A stretch of DNA of 64,000 nt from Membranipora membranacea (lineage: Eukaryota > Bryozoa > Gymnolaemata > Cheilostomatida > Membraniporidae): positions 2,309,501 through 2,373,500 of the forward strand of contig OU612074.1 in the NCBI GenBank assembly GCA_914767715.1, written 5' to 3'. The notes below the pieces were generated by a model. The model searched no databases and had not been told where the DNA came from. It saw only the letters and a list, made by a program, of their open reading frames with translations. Position numbers and translations under genes: made by a program. Below are positions 36,204 to 50,600 of this stretch, piece by piece (position 1 is the first letter of the stretch; each line of letters opens with the position of its first letter).

Positions 36204-39200
36204 TCATTTTGTGCAAACTACACAAGGGAGTGGGGCTTTATCACTCATCTCGGCAGCTACGAATACCAGAGGGGCGCCCTGTGTTGTAATGGGAGGCCCT
36301 TTAAGAGCCTTTGCGTTCCTGTCAACGCATTCATAAGTCCCTCTGTGAGACTTTGGATTCATCTTCACCTTTCCATTATGTGTCTGCTCTGCGCTAGACA
36401 TAAGATAGCCTTGGTACTCCATCGTCCATGAAGAACTTGGGCATTCGTCCATACCCACAAACATATGTTGTGTGGATCGCTGGGGTGCCTCACAGGCTAC
36501 ACATGGAACATGGTCGTAAGGGTTCGGGCTGTTTTCACTGAGTTTAGAGATTAGCCCATCCTAAAATTAATTAAATAAACTGAAGAAAAAGGCAAACAAA
36601 AATATAAGGATTACTTTTGGCAAATACTGGTTCGGGGACAGAGAATGTTAAAGAAAAGCCTGATTAATATTAACATTTTTATTAATTGAGTCCCATGACT
36701 GTCAAGTTATATGTTAATTTATTTAATAATCATAGTTCTACACCTTGAGACCATCAAAGTGATAATGGTCAGGGCTGCCCATAGACAATAGTGGTTGATG
36801 CTCAGGCTTAGGAACAAAAGCAAGCTTATGTAAACAGGAGCAAGGAAGTGGTCCAGAGTAGCCTTCTCTCAACAGCACCGCTTTTGTTTTGTGTGAGTCA
36901 ACTGCTTTAAGGCGAGCATAGATCCAATTTTCCCACAGTCCGGTCATCCCCATTCTACTGGTGAGCCTCCAACCGCATTTTGCTGGCGGCTCGAATCTAA
37001 ATGCAGGCAAAATGGATCATGCTTGATCTGGGGCAAGCACATGACTGATGAGATTGTTATGTGATCCGTGAGTACACAGTTTGTCTTACCAAGTAGATGG
37101 TAGCTTTCAGAGTAGAGAAAAAAACATCTCCAGAGGTTGACTGATCCACTTTATAATGTGAGGGGAGACATTGGTAGTTGACTCCACCTCCAGCTGATTC
37201 TTGATTCGGTCCAGTCATTTGTCCACTGTAGACTTGACTACTGATTGAAGGGCAGTCCATCCTTCCCCAACGGGTATAAATAGAATTACCTCCTAAAAGA
37301 AAAGGAGTACAAAATAGATCAAATATCAGAATAACTGAATGATTTTCTTCTTGAGGAAACCTTGAAAAACCAACACATTCATTAATATCTCTAATGGTTA
37401 AGGAAAGACTGCCTATAGAAACTTTGGTTTGGTTGGAAGCAAACGAACAGTGTACAGTAACAAAAACAATAATTTATTTAAAATTTAAATTAGTTAAATA
37501 TGACTCACCAGCCACCGTACCATCAGTCAGTATGGATCTTCCCTACAATCACAAAGAAATCATCCTTATCATGAGTCAAAGTGGAACAGTCTTTACATAT
37601 TAAAGCAGGCTTAAATTTCTGTGCATAACCTCATTGTCAACTTGATCTTGATTTTAAATGGGTCTGAGAATGTTTGAGTTTGTTGGCACTAGTTTCAAAA
37701 ACGTTTACCGTAGGATTGCAGGAGGAAAAGTTCGCCTTTTTGCATGTTTGAAATAAGGAGAACTTTCAAACATAACACACCCTCACCAACATTAAGTCTC
37801 TCAAATACTGATAAGCTATAGTTCAGCTGATTTTTACTTTTCTATGATACTACTACACCATATTTTTTGTTACAGAGTTGTCCTCTCTCTAAACATGTGA
37901 AGGCAATTTCACAATGTTCATCGTTGAAATCGTAAGATATATACACTCGAGGGTTAGAACGATAAATCATAAAGCCCCCCCCCCCCCCCAAAGGGACTCT
38001 AACCCAAGAACCCTGCTGCAAAAAATGGCTTGTCAGTGAATAGCATGTGTGCTGACTGATTGCGCCGTCTCACTATCCAAACAAAAATGAATGATGAGTA
38101 ATTGAGGGGCGAATTGATGTCGTTAATTAGTCGGCCCGATATCCGCTACTCAGACCTGCCCACTCGCATTAACAAGTTCCTTCCTTTCCACCATTGCGTA
38201 CTTGTCAGGGATATCCAATTTGGTAATAAACATATCTAACAATGTCGATTAACTTCAGGTTAAACATCCACTCACCGGCTCCCCAGGGGCTCCTTTCATT
38301 CCACCTTCACCTCTCTCTCCCATGTCTCCCTTGTCTCCCTTATGACCTTGAGCACCATCGCTGCCAGCAGGTCCTAGATCACCTTTTTCCCCTTTATCCA
38401 ATCTTGGAAACTTTCAAACAAACAACAGCTTAACATGATGGTGATCCACTAACAGTTTAACAGTAAGCCAGCTGATGGACAGCTTTTAGACTGCCATACT
38501 TGCACCAGAAACTATCACAAAACAGTATTGGTCAAAGACAGTCTAGTCAAAGATATTTTAGTGTTAACCTCTCACTCTCACAGGTGAGATAACAAACACG
38601 AGAACCTTCTAGACCCTGGGTCTTCGCACTTTGGAATCGGTTATCTTATTCAATATGAGTGAATTAAGTGTTTATGTACCTCTGGTTTGTGTATGTTGTG
38701 CAGCTCAGTCATATTTCTCTTAAACTCATTGAGTTCTGTCTGTAGCAGAATCAAAATGAATGTGTAATAACTTTTACAGGCAAAAGGTCACTATAAGGAA
38801 GCAAAAGATTACCCATTAGGCCACACTGGCAAAAGGGCTGCAGGTTGCTCACAGCTGCTCTAGACCCTTCTAGACCCTAGGTTTTCGCAATTTGAACTCA
38901 AATATCTCATTCAATAATTTAAAAAGCGTGTGAGTAAATTAAATTAATTTTTTAGTACCTCTGAGTCAGTCATATCTCTCCTCAACTTGTCCAGCTCTGT
39001 CTGTAGCGGTGCAAGCTGCCAAAACTGAATATACACTGCGTGAGACACCAGAATAACACAGAGGGCGCAAGCAATCCTGTCACTGGAGAGATGGGTAGCT
39101 ACTGGACGTCGCACATCGTCATCAGATAACTGCCACAGCTGTTCACTACAGCTACCATCAGTTGCTGAAGCTCCTCCATCCTTATTGCTGCCTGTCTGCT

Positions 39201-39222
39201 TCTTCTCATTTTTCGGTGCCAT
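36204..39222 (-). CDS. Transmembrane short-chain collagen (spongin/C4-like), copy A
   Basis: Minus-strand exons 39222-38959, 38739-38680, 38410-38276, 37542-37509, 37292-37090 and 36560-36204 join in phase to 350 residues. There is a lysine-rich cytoplasmic N-terminus, one membrane segment at ~49-67 (ACALCVILVSHAVYIQFW), a short coiled stem, 13 unbroken Gly-X-Y triplets (~115-153), and a cysteine-rich C-terminal domain (YTRWGR, GGGVNYQCLPS, HVPCVAC, YQGYLMSSAE, PCVVC). That C-terminal domain is the hallmark of sponge short-chain collagens. A type II membrane topology with the collagen outside is inferred. An upstream in-frame ATG exists at 39285; 39222 was preferred because the sequence before the membrane segment then looks like a normal cytoplasmic tail. 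Exon 2 is a tandem duplicate of the end of exon 1. Copy B lies inside LCA5. Confidence 0.87.
36920..37029. repeat. Foldback element of the TTTGCCTGCATT family
   Basis: Intronic in collagen copy A. Runs from GATCCAATTTTCCCAC to AAATGCAGGCAAAATGGATC and TGATCT. The centre is more diverged than in the copies at 57.2 and 57.8 kb. Confidence 0.6.
37975..38085 (-). mobile_element. tRNA-derived SINE-like fragment
   Basis: On the minus strand GAGACGGCGCAATCAGTCAG resembles a tRNA box A region, and GGGTTAGAGTCC about 65 bases on resembles box B (GGTTCGANTCC). It is followed by a G run. The spacing is near that of a tRNA with a long variable arm, but no full cloverleaf forms. It differs from the SINE type at 43.9 and 48.1 kb. 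Confidence 0.4.
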
Positions 39223-41627
39223 TACCTGTTCTAAGTAGTTCTGCTCAGTTTGAGTGACTGATTGAGAGTGAGTGCAAAGTCTCAAATAGCTTGCTAATAC
39301 TAGTCACCGGCGTAGACAGTTTCATTCAATCTATTGGAAAGTGGGAATTCTTTTTCCCATGATGCAATAGGCAACGGAATGCCTCTGATCTAATCATTCA
39401 ATACTGACTATTATATAACGAGCACAACACTGATTCACTTTACTTTGACAAATGATTCGGCTGAATAAGTGGCATTGTACACAAAATAGAACGCTTAGGC
39501 TGCTATTCATAATAGCAAAAAAGTGTTATTAAAGCTTTTTGCACACATACCTTTGTTATACATTTCATACTTTAGGATTACACCAAAGTTATACAAGATT
39601 ACATACAGCGTATTAACTTGTATAGTGAATACTCAAAGCTAGGTGTTTTATTAACTCTGTTGGAGTAGTTGATTGACCTTGTACGACAGTGAAATCATTG
39701 ACATTGTCATATTATACTTTCTCTATATTCCAGCTGTCCCCCCCCCTTGGTCACCTTCCCTTTGAGCGCATTTATGCTAAGGAGACCCCCCTTCTGCTTT
39801 TTGTTTGGTGATTTCAACTTGCCATGTTTGAGGTTTGTCATAGCCAGGGAGTGTGAGATACATTAGCCTTGGCAGGATGTCGGGGGGGGGGGGGTTGATG
39901 TGTGGTGGGGACAGCCTGCCCAGGCTAGCAATACAACATGTTGCTCCGAGCTGTTATCAGTTATAAATCTGTGGTAAGATTGATTCTGTAACATCATCGG
40001 TTTAGGACCCGATTCTATTTTATATACAAAGTGATATTGATCAATTTTGTTATTGTCAAAACTAAACTGTGATTATTGTTTAAAAGTTTCACGATAAGAA
40101 CCTGTTTTAGAAGGAAGTTTCCCTGTATTGCTGATGAAATCCATGTGGGTGGCATCATATGACAGCTATGTTTCTCTAAATTTGATCTATTAGAGGTTTA
40201 AACCGAGGGGCCGTCGGGGGGGGGGGATTGTCTGGGGGGCTCAGACTAGGCTTTAGCCCTTCCTTGTTTTGACTATAGATATAATGTTGCAAATAAATTC
40301 TTATTAATAGTTTGCGCACATCATCATCCTGTTGTATTGTTATTTGCCACTTTATGGGTTTCAGGTTCAGTTTGAGGGGCATTGGGAATTGAAAACGAGG
40401 TCACAAATATAACAGTCTGAAAATGAAAAATGCCATTCAAACGGTTCACTAAGCTACCGAAGGCCTTTGTACGGGGGGGGGGGGGTTTGGTGTCAAGAGT
40501 CTAAGGGGCTCAGACTAACTGAGCAGAGTCAGAAGATAACCTAGCCTGTGGGTTTGTTTTGCATATTACCAGTTAGCCCAACAAAATATTCCGAGAAAAC
40601 ATTCAAAGCATTTTTTTATTATATCAGCCAGTGTTTGCGACCATCTACTTTACCAGAAAATTCTAATTTTGAGAAACAGGATCCAACTAAGATCTATCCT
40701 TCACAGAAATCGGCCATATAGGCTATGCAGTTGAATTTTTGTGTGCATATTTTGGTTGGCTGGTTAACAGAGTGCTATTATGTCTGCAAAGTTATATGCA
40801 TCCATCTGTATACCGAGCCTTCATGTAAGAGACAACTATCGCATGATGGATACCCTCCCACCTCCAAGGCTAGCTCCTCCGATGTGGATGAGAATGGATT
40901 TTAATACTTAGAAACAGCGTAAACTTCAATCTACCCTACTGTATTGCCCACAACGATTACTCAGATTATTATCAAAGATTCAATTGTTATATTAGATTTT
41001 TGAATAACAGAAAATACAGGAATCATCAAGTAAGTATAATATTCAATGATGCAGGGAAGAAATTATAATAATTCGACATCAACTACTTGTGTATCCCTGT
41101 CACTATTGAATAGAAAGTTGACTTGATCACACAAAAAAAAGTTAAAAAATGAAATCAAATAAATAAAAAATTGAGTTGGGCGAATGTTGAACAACAGCAA
41201 ATAATGTTGCTGAAAACTGCAGTTGAAAAGATAATTTTGTTTCATTTCACGGTCTTTTGACCAAAAAAAGAAAAAGATCATCACAAAGTTCGGCCTTCGA
41301 AATAAAAACAGTAATAAGAGGTATGAGAGCTTTGAGAACTGCGAGGGGGGGGGGGTAACCATGGGGATAGAACTTACTGCTTAGGGCTATTCTGCATAGA
41401 GATATGGATCTTACACTTATATACTGACCTGATACTAAAAACAAATAACCATCACACAACACACCCATTAAAATCATTTTGAGTATTTCCGGGATGTTTG
41501 CACCTAAGCTCTGAATCTTATACAGTCAAGTGATAACTGATCGCTGATATAAGAAATAATTAACTGATATTCTGGTACCAGGGAGGGTTGGATATACCCC
41601 TCCCACCCTCCCTGCTGGTACACATGG
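39223..41627. other. Intergenic between collagen A and LCA5; G-run hairpin repeats
   Basis: A hairpin repeat at 39865-39938 pairs TAGCCTTGGCAGGATGTC with GACAGCCTGCCCAGGCTA around a G run. Two G-rich repeats ending GGGGCTCAGACTA lie at 40205-40250 and 40470-40520, related to the one at 190-290. No gene was seen. Confidence 0.45.
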
Positions 41628-44600
41628 CTACAACATGACCTCTTCAAGGTCATCATCAAAGTCACTAATAGCGCGCACAGTCGGTTTGTTATGAATTGTT
41701 GAATGATCGGCCCTCGGCCGCAGCGGTAAGATCTTATCGCTTTTATTGTTACTGTCGACATTATCCCAGGGGAAGCCGCCCCCTCCGCTTGTCCGCTTCT
41801 CACCGAATGTTGGTTTAGGTTTCTGACTAGCTGGTTTGAAAATATCACTGTTATTGTCATCGCTGTTATCGAATATGGAAGGCTGTTTGGTTTTGTGAGA
41901 TGTGTCCGTCTTGCTACCGCCGAAAATATCGTCTAAAACATTAGATTTTTTGCTGCCAGCACCTTGAGTTGATTCCTTAGCTTTCCACGTGTTCTTTTCC
42001 TGCGCTGCCACCCTCACTGGCTTTTTACTGCCACCTCCAAACGAAGAAGGATTGTAGCCCCCGAAATCCAAATCATCATTGTCACTGAAGAGGGAATCCT
42101 TCTTGTTGGTGGCGAATAACGGGTTATCTTTCTTGCCTTCATCACCAAAGAGGTTCGAAGTACGAGCTTGTGATGACTGTTTGTTAGCTGGAAGACCTCT
42201 GAATAGATTCTCATCTGTTCTCCTAAAACTATAAACACAATAGATATGCATTACTGTACTCCATTATAGTCAGTGAACTGCCAATGACTATATATACACC
42301 TTTTATTTGTCAGACAATATCATCCTGGATGGATGTTTTTCATAACGTGCCAAAGAAATTATGGCATAAGATAGAGGGAAGAGAAAATGATAACGTATTG
42401 TTTGGTTGGACCATTGCTTGGTATATCATATCAGAATCTTTTCACAAGAAGACAGGGACTAACTGTTGGAAGAGTGTATGAAGCGAAAATCAAATTAATT
42501 TAAATTGCTTTCAGAATTCTATCTCTAATAATCTGCCTTCCAGCTACCATAACACTTCCCTTATGAGCTCAAGGGCAAGGACACAAACAAATCACAGATA
42601 CTCCGCGGATAACTCTCAAATGTTTTCAAATAATGAATTATTACGTTCAATAGAACTTTCAATTCAGAAGGAAGCCTCCAGATGACAAAGGCGCAATGAG
42701 AAAAATAGTACGATTCGTGACCAAAAGGCTTAGTACTTTATCATATCATAACCAAAAGCAGGACAGGAAATTACTTGCATTGATGAAATTCATAATAAAC
42801 AGCTGATTCAATGAGCCAAACAAGTAACGGGGAATCGAACAGACACCAACAGAATAACAAAACTTACAAATATATGTATGGTTGTATGGTGCTTTTTACT
42901 TTCTTTTTTTATGCCTTATGAAGGAAAAAACAGATTTAAACCCAAGGATTTGAAAACCATGCAACAACAAACTTTTTGTGTGCTATGTTGCCTTTAACTG
43001 CTGAGATGATAAAAATGAATAAATGTACTTTTATCAACTTTAAGAGCATTGTGTTATCTTATCCATCTTGTGATAAATGGTTTGACTTTGGTGTTGTTAA
43101 AGTCTACTTCATGGAATGAATCACAGGATAATATCAGTATATATTAAAAATTAGTACCCTAATTGGTTTTATGTAAATCACCCCACTCATCTGAGTTATT
43201 ATCAGAGTTAAAGTACAGAGGTGGTAAGCTAATGTATACTAGGAGGAGTAAAGTACATACAAGAGGAAAACCTCACCATATTGTACATGTTTGAAATATC
43301 TAATTTTACATATAGCTACATTTACTCACAATCTTCAACTTTATAAAGACTCTAACCTAGCCAAAATTAAGTGCTAGCTGACCTAAAGCCATCCTAAACT
43401 AGCTAAACTAAACTCTAGCTAACATTTACTCCTCTAGGTTAGATCTGAACATGAGGACAGTGCTGGCTAATCATGTCCACCGAGAGCAGATAGTCCTTAC
43501 TTGTATTCTTGCTGTTTATTTTTGTTCATAGAGTTGTCTCCACCCGATGTTAGGAAGAAGTCGCCTCCGCTATCTCCCATACTGTCGCTGTTATCAAATA
43601 GTGAGCTGCCTCCAGCACCTCCTCGCCTCACGTCAGCTGTGCTGCCGAACAGAGGCTTAGCTGGAGCGCCTAACATGGAGAGATATGAGTAAGAATTAAT
43701 AATAGGACTCACCACGAAGAGAGTACACGCCCTGCCATTTTCTCATGTGGTCATGGGGATTTTAAGCCTAACCCGGACGTTTCAAGGGGTCAGATTTCAA
43801 TCCACTAGTTTCGTCCTAACAGTTAAGTAGCTAAGCTGGCTGTTATGTTACTAGATGTAAAGGTCTTCCAAGAGTCACATATGTTTGTTATAGTTAACAA
43901 GGGAACGGGCAATGATAGGCCACAAGGCCAAAAGTAGGAGGTAGCTCAGCTGGTTAGAGCGCCTGCCCTGTAATGGGTTCGAATCCAGCTACAGCCTACT
44001 GACTACTAGGCGCCATAGATGCCCCAGGTGTGCTCCGACCTGAGAGCAACTTGGAGCTGAATACGGCGGCCGTGCCTGTTATTTCCCAGTCTTCAGACAG
44101 AGCGATTTTAACCCCCCCCCCTTTGAAAACAAACCTCCAGTGTCCAACTCCTTCATCTTCTGAAGAAGAAGGTCTTTCTTTCTTCTCTCCTCCGCTGCTC
44201 TGGCATCAGTTTCTAGCCTTCTTTTTTCCTGCTCTCGTGCAATACGGGCTCTCTCTTCCGCCTCCTTAAAAACAGTGAAAGAAAGCTTACAGTTCAATGT
44301 AATCTATAGCATGAGCGTGTGATATATATCCTATTTGCAATATTAGCTTCCTTCCCGACAGAAGGAGATGGGAAGATATATTGCTCTGAGTTGTTGTGTG
44401 GTGTTCGATTCTATGCTCTTATTAGTATTAATTCAGACTTATAGACAAATGATTGTTCTAGGTTGGTTAGGATTGCAAAAGGCACACAAGTTTCCCATAT
44501 AAAAGTCTAAAAAATTTTTGTTCTGCTGGTCCGTAACGAACCCCGAAACCCCCCCCCCCCCTCTTCTCAGTCTACTCAATAGGTGAGATCCAAACTTTTA

Positions 44601-47600
44601 GAATGATGAAAGTCAGATTATACGGAAGCGGGCTAGCCCACAGAGCGAGCGCGCTGATGTGTCAGTGACAATTATACATAGTGCGCACAGTGTGATGTCC
44701 GAATTTCGGTCCTCACCACTGAAATTGTCTAAGTGAGAGTGCAAGTTTACATTTCAAACCTGTATGACAGATAAAATTTACAATATGGAGGAAATTTTCT
44801 TCTGATAATTTATAATGGTCTTTGTTAGTAGTAATAGATACTTGAACAGATGATTGTCTTACCATGATACGCCTAGACTGGAATAAAGGAATATCCCATT
44901 TAAACCTAAGAATATCCTCATCTAAGTTTGCATTCCTCGGAAAATCCTTGTCCCAAAATATGGTCATTATCCGTGTTGACAAAATATAGTGCAACTTAAA
45001 ATCCTCTACACCAATCCGCAAGTGCTCAATTATCGGTAAAGCACCACACATCATAATAACTTAATTGCAACCTTCACCTGTTATTAAAATATTGATAGCC
45101 TGTATAAACATAGTGCCGTTGGTAGCTGATATTAATGTCTCTTAGAGATTCAGAGATTGTGAATTAAAGTCTTGAATAAGAAAATTGAAGAAAGCATTAA
45201 CGTTTAACAGCGCCTCTGGATAATTGATATATGGTCAGTGGTCGCCACACAGAAGCATGCATTATAGACGATCAGACTACAAATTTCATGTTGATTACAA
45301 CTTGCTAAAAGTTTCGACTCGGTACAGTCCATAAATGCATGCTAAGGATATTGACTGGTCGTTACTCTTGAATTTTGAGTGTCATCACTCTCCAAGCAGA
45401 AGAACATGAATGTGATGCGCTTATTTTAGATAAATGATAATAGAATAGAAAGTAACTTTTGCCCCTCAATCATTGCGTGCTCATAGGCACCCAAATGATG
45501 TATTATGTTGAATTTAATTATTTATGATGTTTTGATCATCATGTGCAGCGTTTCAGCTATATGCAATTAATAATGTGGAAAACAATAAATACACTGAATG
45601 ATATAAAGTACTAACATATAACATTAAAAGGCACCCATGTTTGTGTATGTGAAATAGTAAAACACTGCATACACACAATATATACAAATGTATATTACAC
45701 ATATTATTATGATATTATATATGTTTTAGCACATATTGTAGCATAATATCATACACATTTATTCTGAAATATGTGCAATCCACATAAAGTACACATATTG
45801 TACTATACATATAATATACATATTGGACTATAAATATAATACACATTTTGTATTATACATATAATACACATATTGTATTATGCATATAATACACATAACC
45901 CAGTAATAACAAACCTGTTCTGTGAGTTTAACGTCGACTTCCTGAATCAAAGCGGGTAGAAATTTCAAATAATTGTTGAGTATTAACGTGGTACGGATTT
46001 GACCGCCTGTGAGCCCTATGGGTTTGCTGTTAGAGTTATTATATACTATATAATATAGTATATGATAACAAGAGAGAAATAATATACCATATATAGTATG
46101 TAATATAGTCTATATTACATATTGTATACTATTTCTCTAAGGTTAATCTGAACACCATCATTATATTAGCAACACAATTCCTCTCTAGGCTTTTTGATAT
46201 AAGTCTGCGTAGCACACAATCACACAGCGTTTAGTAACTTACTTTGTAAGTATTTGTATATTAGATCATCATACTTTACACTTACCTCCTGATATCTGCG
46301 ATCTCTCTCTGCGGCTTCACGGGCCTTTCTTTCCTCCCGATCACGAGCGTCCCTCGCTTCCTGTTCCTGTCTTATGTATTCTTCCCTTTCTTCTTGTGCC
46401 TACAGTGAACATAACAACATTACGTGACTGATTGCTGATTGCTTATCAGGATCATACTTTACCAATACCATCAGCAATATACACATTTATCATACATTTT
46501 ACTATTCAATAACAGCGACCATATTCATAGCAAGTTTGAACTGAAGATACCAATCAACACATTTAATATTCAATATATTATATGCAGACCTGATGCTTTT
46601 CCAAGCCAGTGCTTGCAGTACCAATACTGTTTTCTAATACTAGAGGCAGACAAAGAAAACAGAAGTTAGCGTTGCGACCTGGCCAAGAACAGTCGATTAA
46701 AGTATGAACAAGATTTGATTTTGAAGTTCCCTTTTATTACCAATATCTAACGATTAGTTCGATTCATATCAAGCGAAAACTTTCATCTTATAGGGTAAGC
46801 GGCAGACCAAGTTTGGTCCATTTGCCTGCATTTGAAGGCGCTCCCCCTTCACTGCCCTCCACTGCCCTCCACTGCCCTCCACTGGTCACGCCGCAGACAA
46901 AAATATGAGAAACAATATGTTGTCATGGGCATTTCTGATGACAACTCTAATGGATTGGTAGTTATTTCTTGATCACTTTGCCTGCAGTGGCCAGTGGAAG
47001 TAGAGCAACTGGAATGCAGGCAAATTGGATAAGCTTGTTCTAGGTATTATGTAGAGCTACAATTGTTTCTGACACAGACTATAAGCTTACCCGCTGTTTG
47101 CGATGCTGTCTCTCCTGTCTATCTCTCTCGTCTCTCTGACGTTTAAGCTCCTCCTCCTCTCTCTCCCTCTCCTCCTGTCTTCTCCTTCTCTCCTCGGCCT
47201 CCTCACGCTGCCTCCTAACTTCTTCGTCTCTCGCTCTACAAGAGCAGACACAAAACCACCGTGTGAGAAAATACGCAGAAATAACCAGGAGTTATCATGA
47301 GATTAATCAAAAAAAGGAGAAATTCAGCCAATTGACATTGCAGCATGTATTTAGATTTGAAGCAGAAGTAAGCATCCTTACATAAGGTAGCACTGATAGC
47401 GCTGTAGGGAGATTCATTAGCCTTGTCACTGCGGCTACTTCTTTTGTTTGGGAACAAAACAAAAAAATAGCTGCGCGGCAAGGCTCGAGATTTATCCTAT
47501 GGGTATAAATCAAATAGTTTAACAAAAGCTTATATTTTAATTTCATTACACAAAGTTAATCAGTTTTGTTATTGGTCTATGCATCAAAGAAAGATCATGA

Positions 47601-50600
47601 AAATAAGATTTGATAAATAAAGATTTTGCAGACTATGCATGTTAAAAAGACAAGCGAAATAATAAGTGTGCTCTAAAATGTTGCAGTTACATCTGATGGT
47701 TGTGATTGATTCACAATTATAAACTGTTGCATTGGTAGATAAGATTCATGCTTAGGACCAGTTTTGTGGAAATTTCTTTTTTGGCTCGCAGGATGGCTAG
47801 TGTGTGCAGTTAAATTAGTTATTCAGGAATATAAGAATACTCAGACAAAGGACTCTCTAACTCCTTGCTCAGACCGAAAGCCATCCACTAGGATACTGGG
47901 ATACTCCATTGTTATTCTACAATACATGTCCCAAGCTGATAGATAGTTCAAGCAATGAACTAGTTCATTGGTGCAAGCTGAGCTGGTTTTAGAGAGAAAC
48001 GTTCTATTCTTGCTGCTCTAAAGTATTGAGAGCATAATCATCAATATTTACTGCTTCCTGTTATCAATGACCTGAATTTCCATAACATAGTCAGTCTGTC
48101 TCAGAGCCAAGTGGGAGAAATAAAGGTGCCCCAAGGGCAACGCTGCCATAGTCAGTCGCCAAGTTGCTCTTAGTTTGCAGGCAGGTAAAAGAACACCTAC
48201 AGCCTCAAGAGACCAGTTGTCAGTCGACTGCAGCAGGGTTTTAACCCAAGACCTCCAACACGTATAAAAGTGTAGGCACTCTAAGCAACTGAGCTAACTC
48301 CTACTTATAAAGTGAATATAACTAAGGATTATGCAAAGTAAGAGAAAAGTAAAGTCCACTATAATAGAGAAGATGAAATGATAATAGGGAGGTCTCCACA
48401 CGACATACAACCTTACCGCTCCTCGTCAACATTATTGGGTCGATTATCTACGTTGGGATTTTCAGCGTCTGGCTCGGGAATTTCCGTCGCAAAAAACGAC
48501 TTGGAAGGTTCAGCCTTTACAAACGTACTGTCTCGGCTTGAGAAACAAACATGGTGAAGACAGTTACAAGACTACTTTTCAAAACGAGACATCAATGTGG
48601 GTCAAGATTTTTTACTTTTTTCACGAAAAGAATGGATGCAAGTCAATTGGCAAGATGATAATTGTATAATATGAAGACAAAACCTTTTATCATAGCGTCA
48701 TTAGACGGACAAATCATATATCATCCATAAGACATTGTGGAGGTTCTTTGAAATGAGCATAAGGTCTTGAGCTGCGAATTTGTAATTAAATGACCTCAGT
48801 TTTGGGTGTAAGGATATCCTGCAGAAAAAAGACCACACATGATGTTGGATACTATCACTGGTAACACACCCACATCTCTAAATATACCACAGGAGATGTA
48901 CCTATATTATATCACTTGTTGGAATCTATATATAAATTTTGATAAGATATGGAGAGTAGTGATATGATAGAAGAGGTTGGTGTTGGGTTTGACCGTCAAA
49001 TCACAATGTTTTCAGTCAATCGTCTTTTAGACTGGTTAAAATAATGTATGGGTCGCACATTGAGTCAGAGTACATCTCTTGACAGGTGTTTAAACCATAG
49101 AAGGCTACACAGGGTATTGAAATTAAATTTTCACAAGACTTTGTAAGTCTACCCTCACATTATAATGTGACACTGTGTAGACAAGACATCAAACAGTAAC
49201 ATAACCCTACCTTTTACTGAACGATCCATCCAGTGAGTCTTTAGTTACTGCATTGTTAGACTTAGCACCGGTTATATTTTGCTGCTTCTTTACGATAGCT
49301 TCCCAAGAGTCCTCTGTCTCAAACTTAGGAGTCTGAGGAGCCTTTGGCTGTAAACAAATCAACTGTAAGTTTTGGATGCTATTGAAAACCAAGCTTACAA
49401 AAAATGTGGTCTGGGGCCAGACTTTGACATCATGAATAAAGTAAACTGTACAATTTTTTAAAACTCTACTATAAGATAGCTTTGGAAAGGGAAATGAGTT
49501 TATAATATTTGGAAATCTCCTTGATGAAAAGAGGACAACTCCCACCATATGGCTTTTTTGTTTTTGTCTTAATCTATTCCTATCAAAAATGAGGTCTTTT
49601 CTCAATGATAATCGCATGGTTGTCCTAAGTTATGGCCATATCATCTATATTAACACAAACAGTCACCAGCAGCATTAATTTGAGCACATTTCTTGGTTTC
49701 TCCCTTACCTGATTCCTCTGTGCCTGTGATTGGCTGTTCTGTGCTGCCTGATGACCGTTATGTTCCGCTTCATTAGATCTCCTGTTAGTTAGAGGCGGAG
49801 CCTCCTTCTTACTCACTGCGGCCTGCTGTCTGACAGGCTGTCTCTGTACCGCCCCCTTCTTCTGTAATTTATCAATGAGCTATGTGATGTGTGTTATTAA
49901 AGTGTCAGTCCTCCTAGGCCATGTTTGGAATAATTTTAAAGATCTCAGTCTGAAAAGTCATTAGGGAATATGAAATAAAACAGCCTGTGGACCAATTTGC
50001 AGTCAAACTGCTGCTAAGTCTGCAAATTGGGATCATAGTGATTTATTGTTTCAACCTGACCACCATGCTCCAAGCTTTAGATCCTTTCTATGATCACTGA
50101 ATATTGTGTATTTTGTCGGGTTATGGGCTTTCGATATTAATGGTTTTTGGCTGGTTGTGACCGATGAGGGACAATTCTGTCATCCAAATTAGCTTCATAT
50201 TGCCACTTATCAATTTGAACAGATAATTTAACATTTTGAACTTGCGGGTCAAGAAGCCACTATAACCGATTTATGATCAATTTAGCTAATACAGCCACCC
50301 TTAGGACAGTTATGAAAAGGACAAAGTGTTAAACCAAGGATATTGCTATCAACTATAACTGTTTTTGGGAATGAGAAACACTACTAGTGTACAAGCTAGC
50401 ATTGATGTAGAGTAACAACTATACATATGCATGCAGCTTTGTATAATATGTTTGATCCAATTTGTCTACATTTGGAGCTGTCCTCCTCAAACCGCCTTCG
50501 ACCCACCAGTTGTGAATGGCAGCGATTCGAAATGCAGGCAAAGAGAATCAAACTAGATCTGGCAGCCAGAAATGTGGTAAAGGTACAGTATAAGAAGGTG

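Noticed and set aside
36738-37010. Minus-strand 90-residue ORF between collagen A exons
   Set aside because: Overlaps a foldback element, matches no part of the collagen domain, and the flanking collagen exons (37090 and 36560) join in frame without it.
43936-43998. Possible functional tRNA gene with good box A and box B
   Set aside because: About nine bases too short between the D and T arms for an anticodon arm, and the acceptor ends do not pair; it matches a SINE head.
47103-47300. Leu/Ser-rich plus-strand ORF resembling a signal peptide or membrane segment
   Set aside because: It is the antisense of the Glu/Arg-rich LCA5 exon 47235-47091, which necessarily reads as Leu/Ser-rich.
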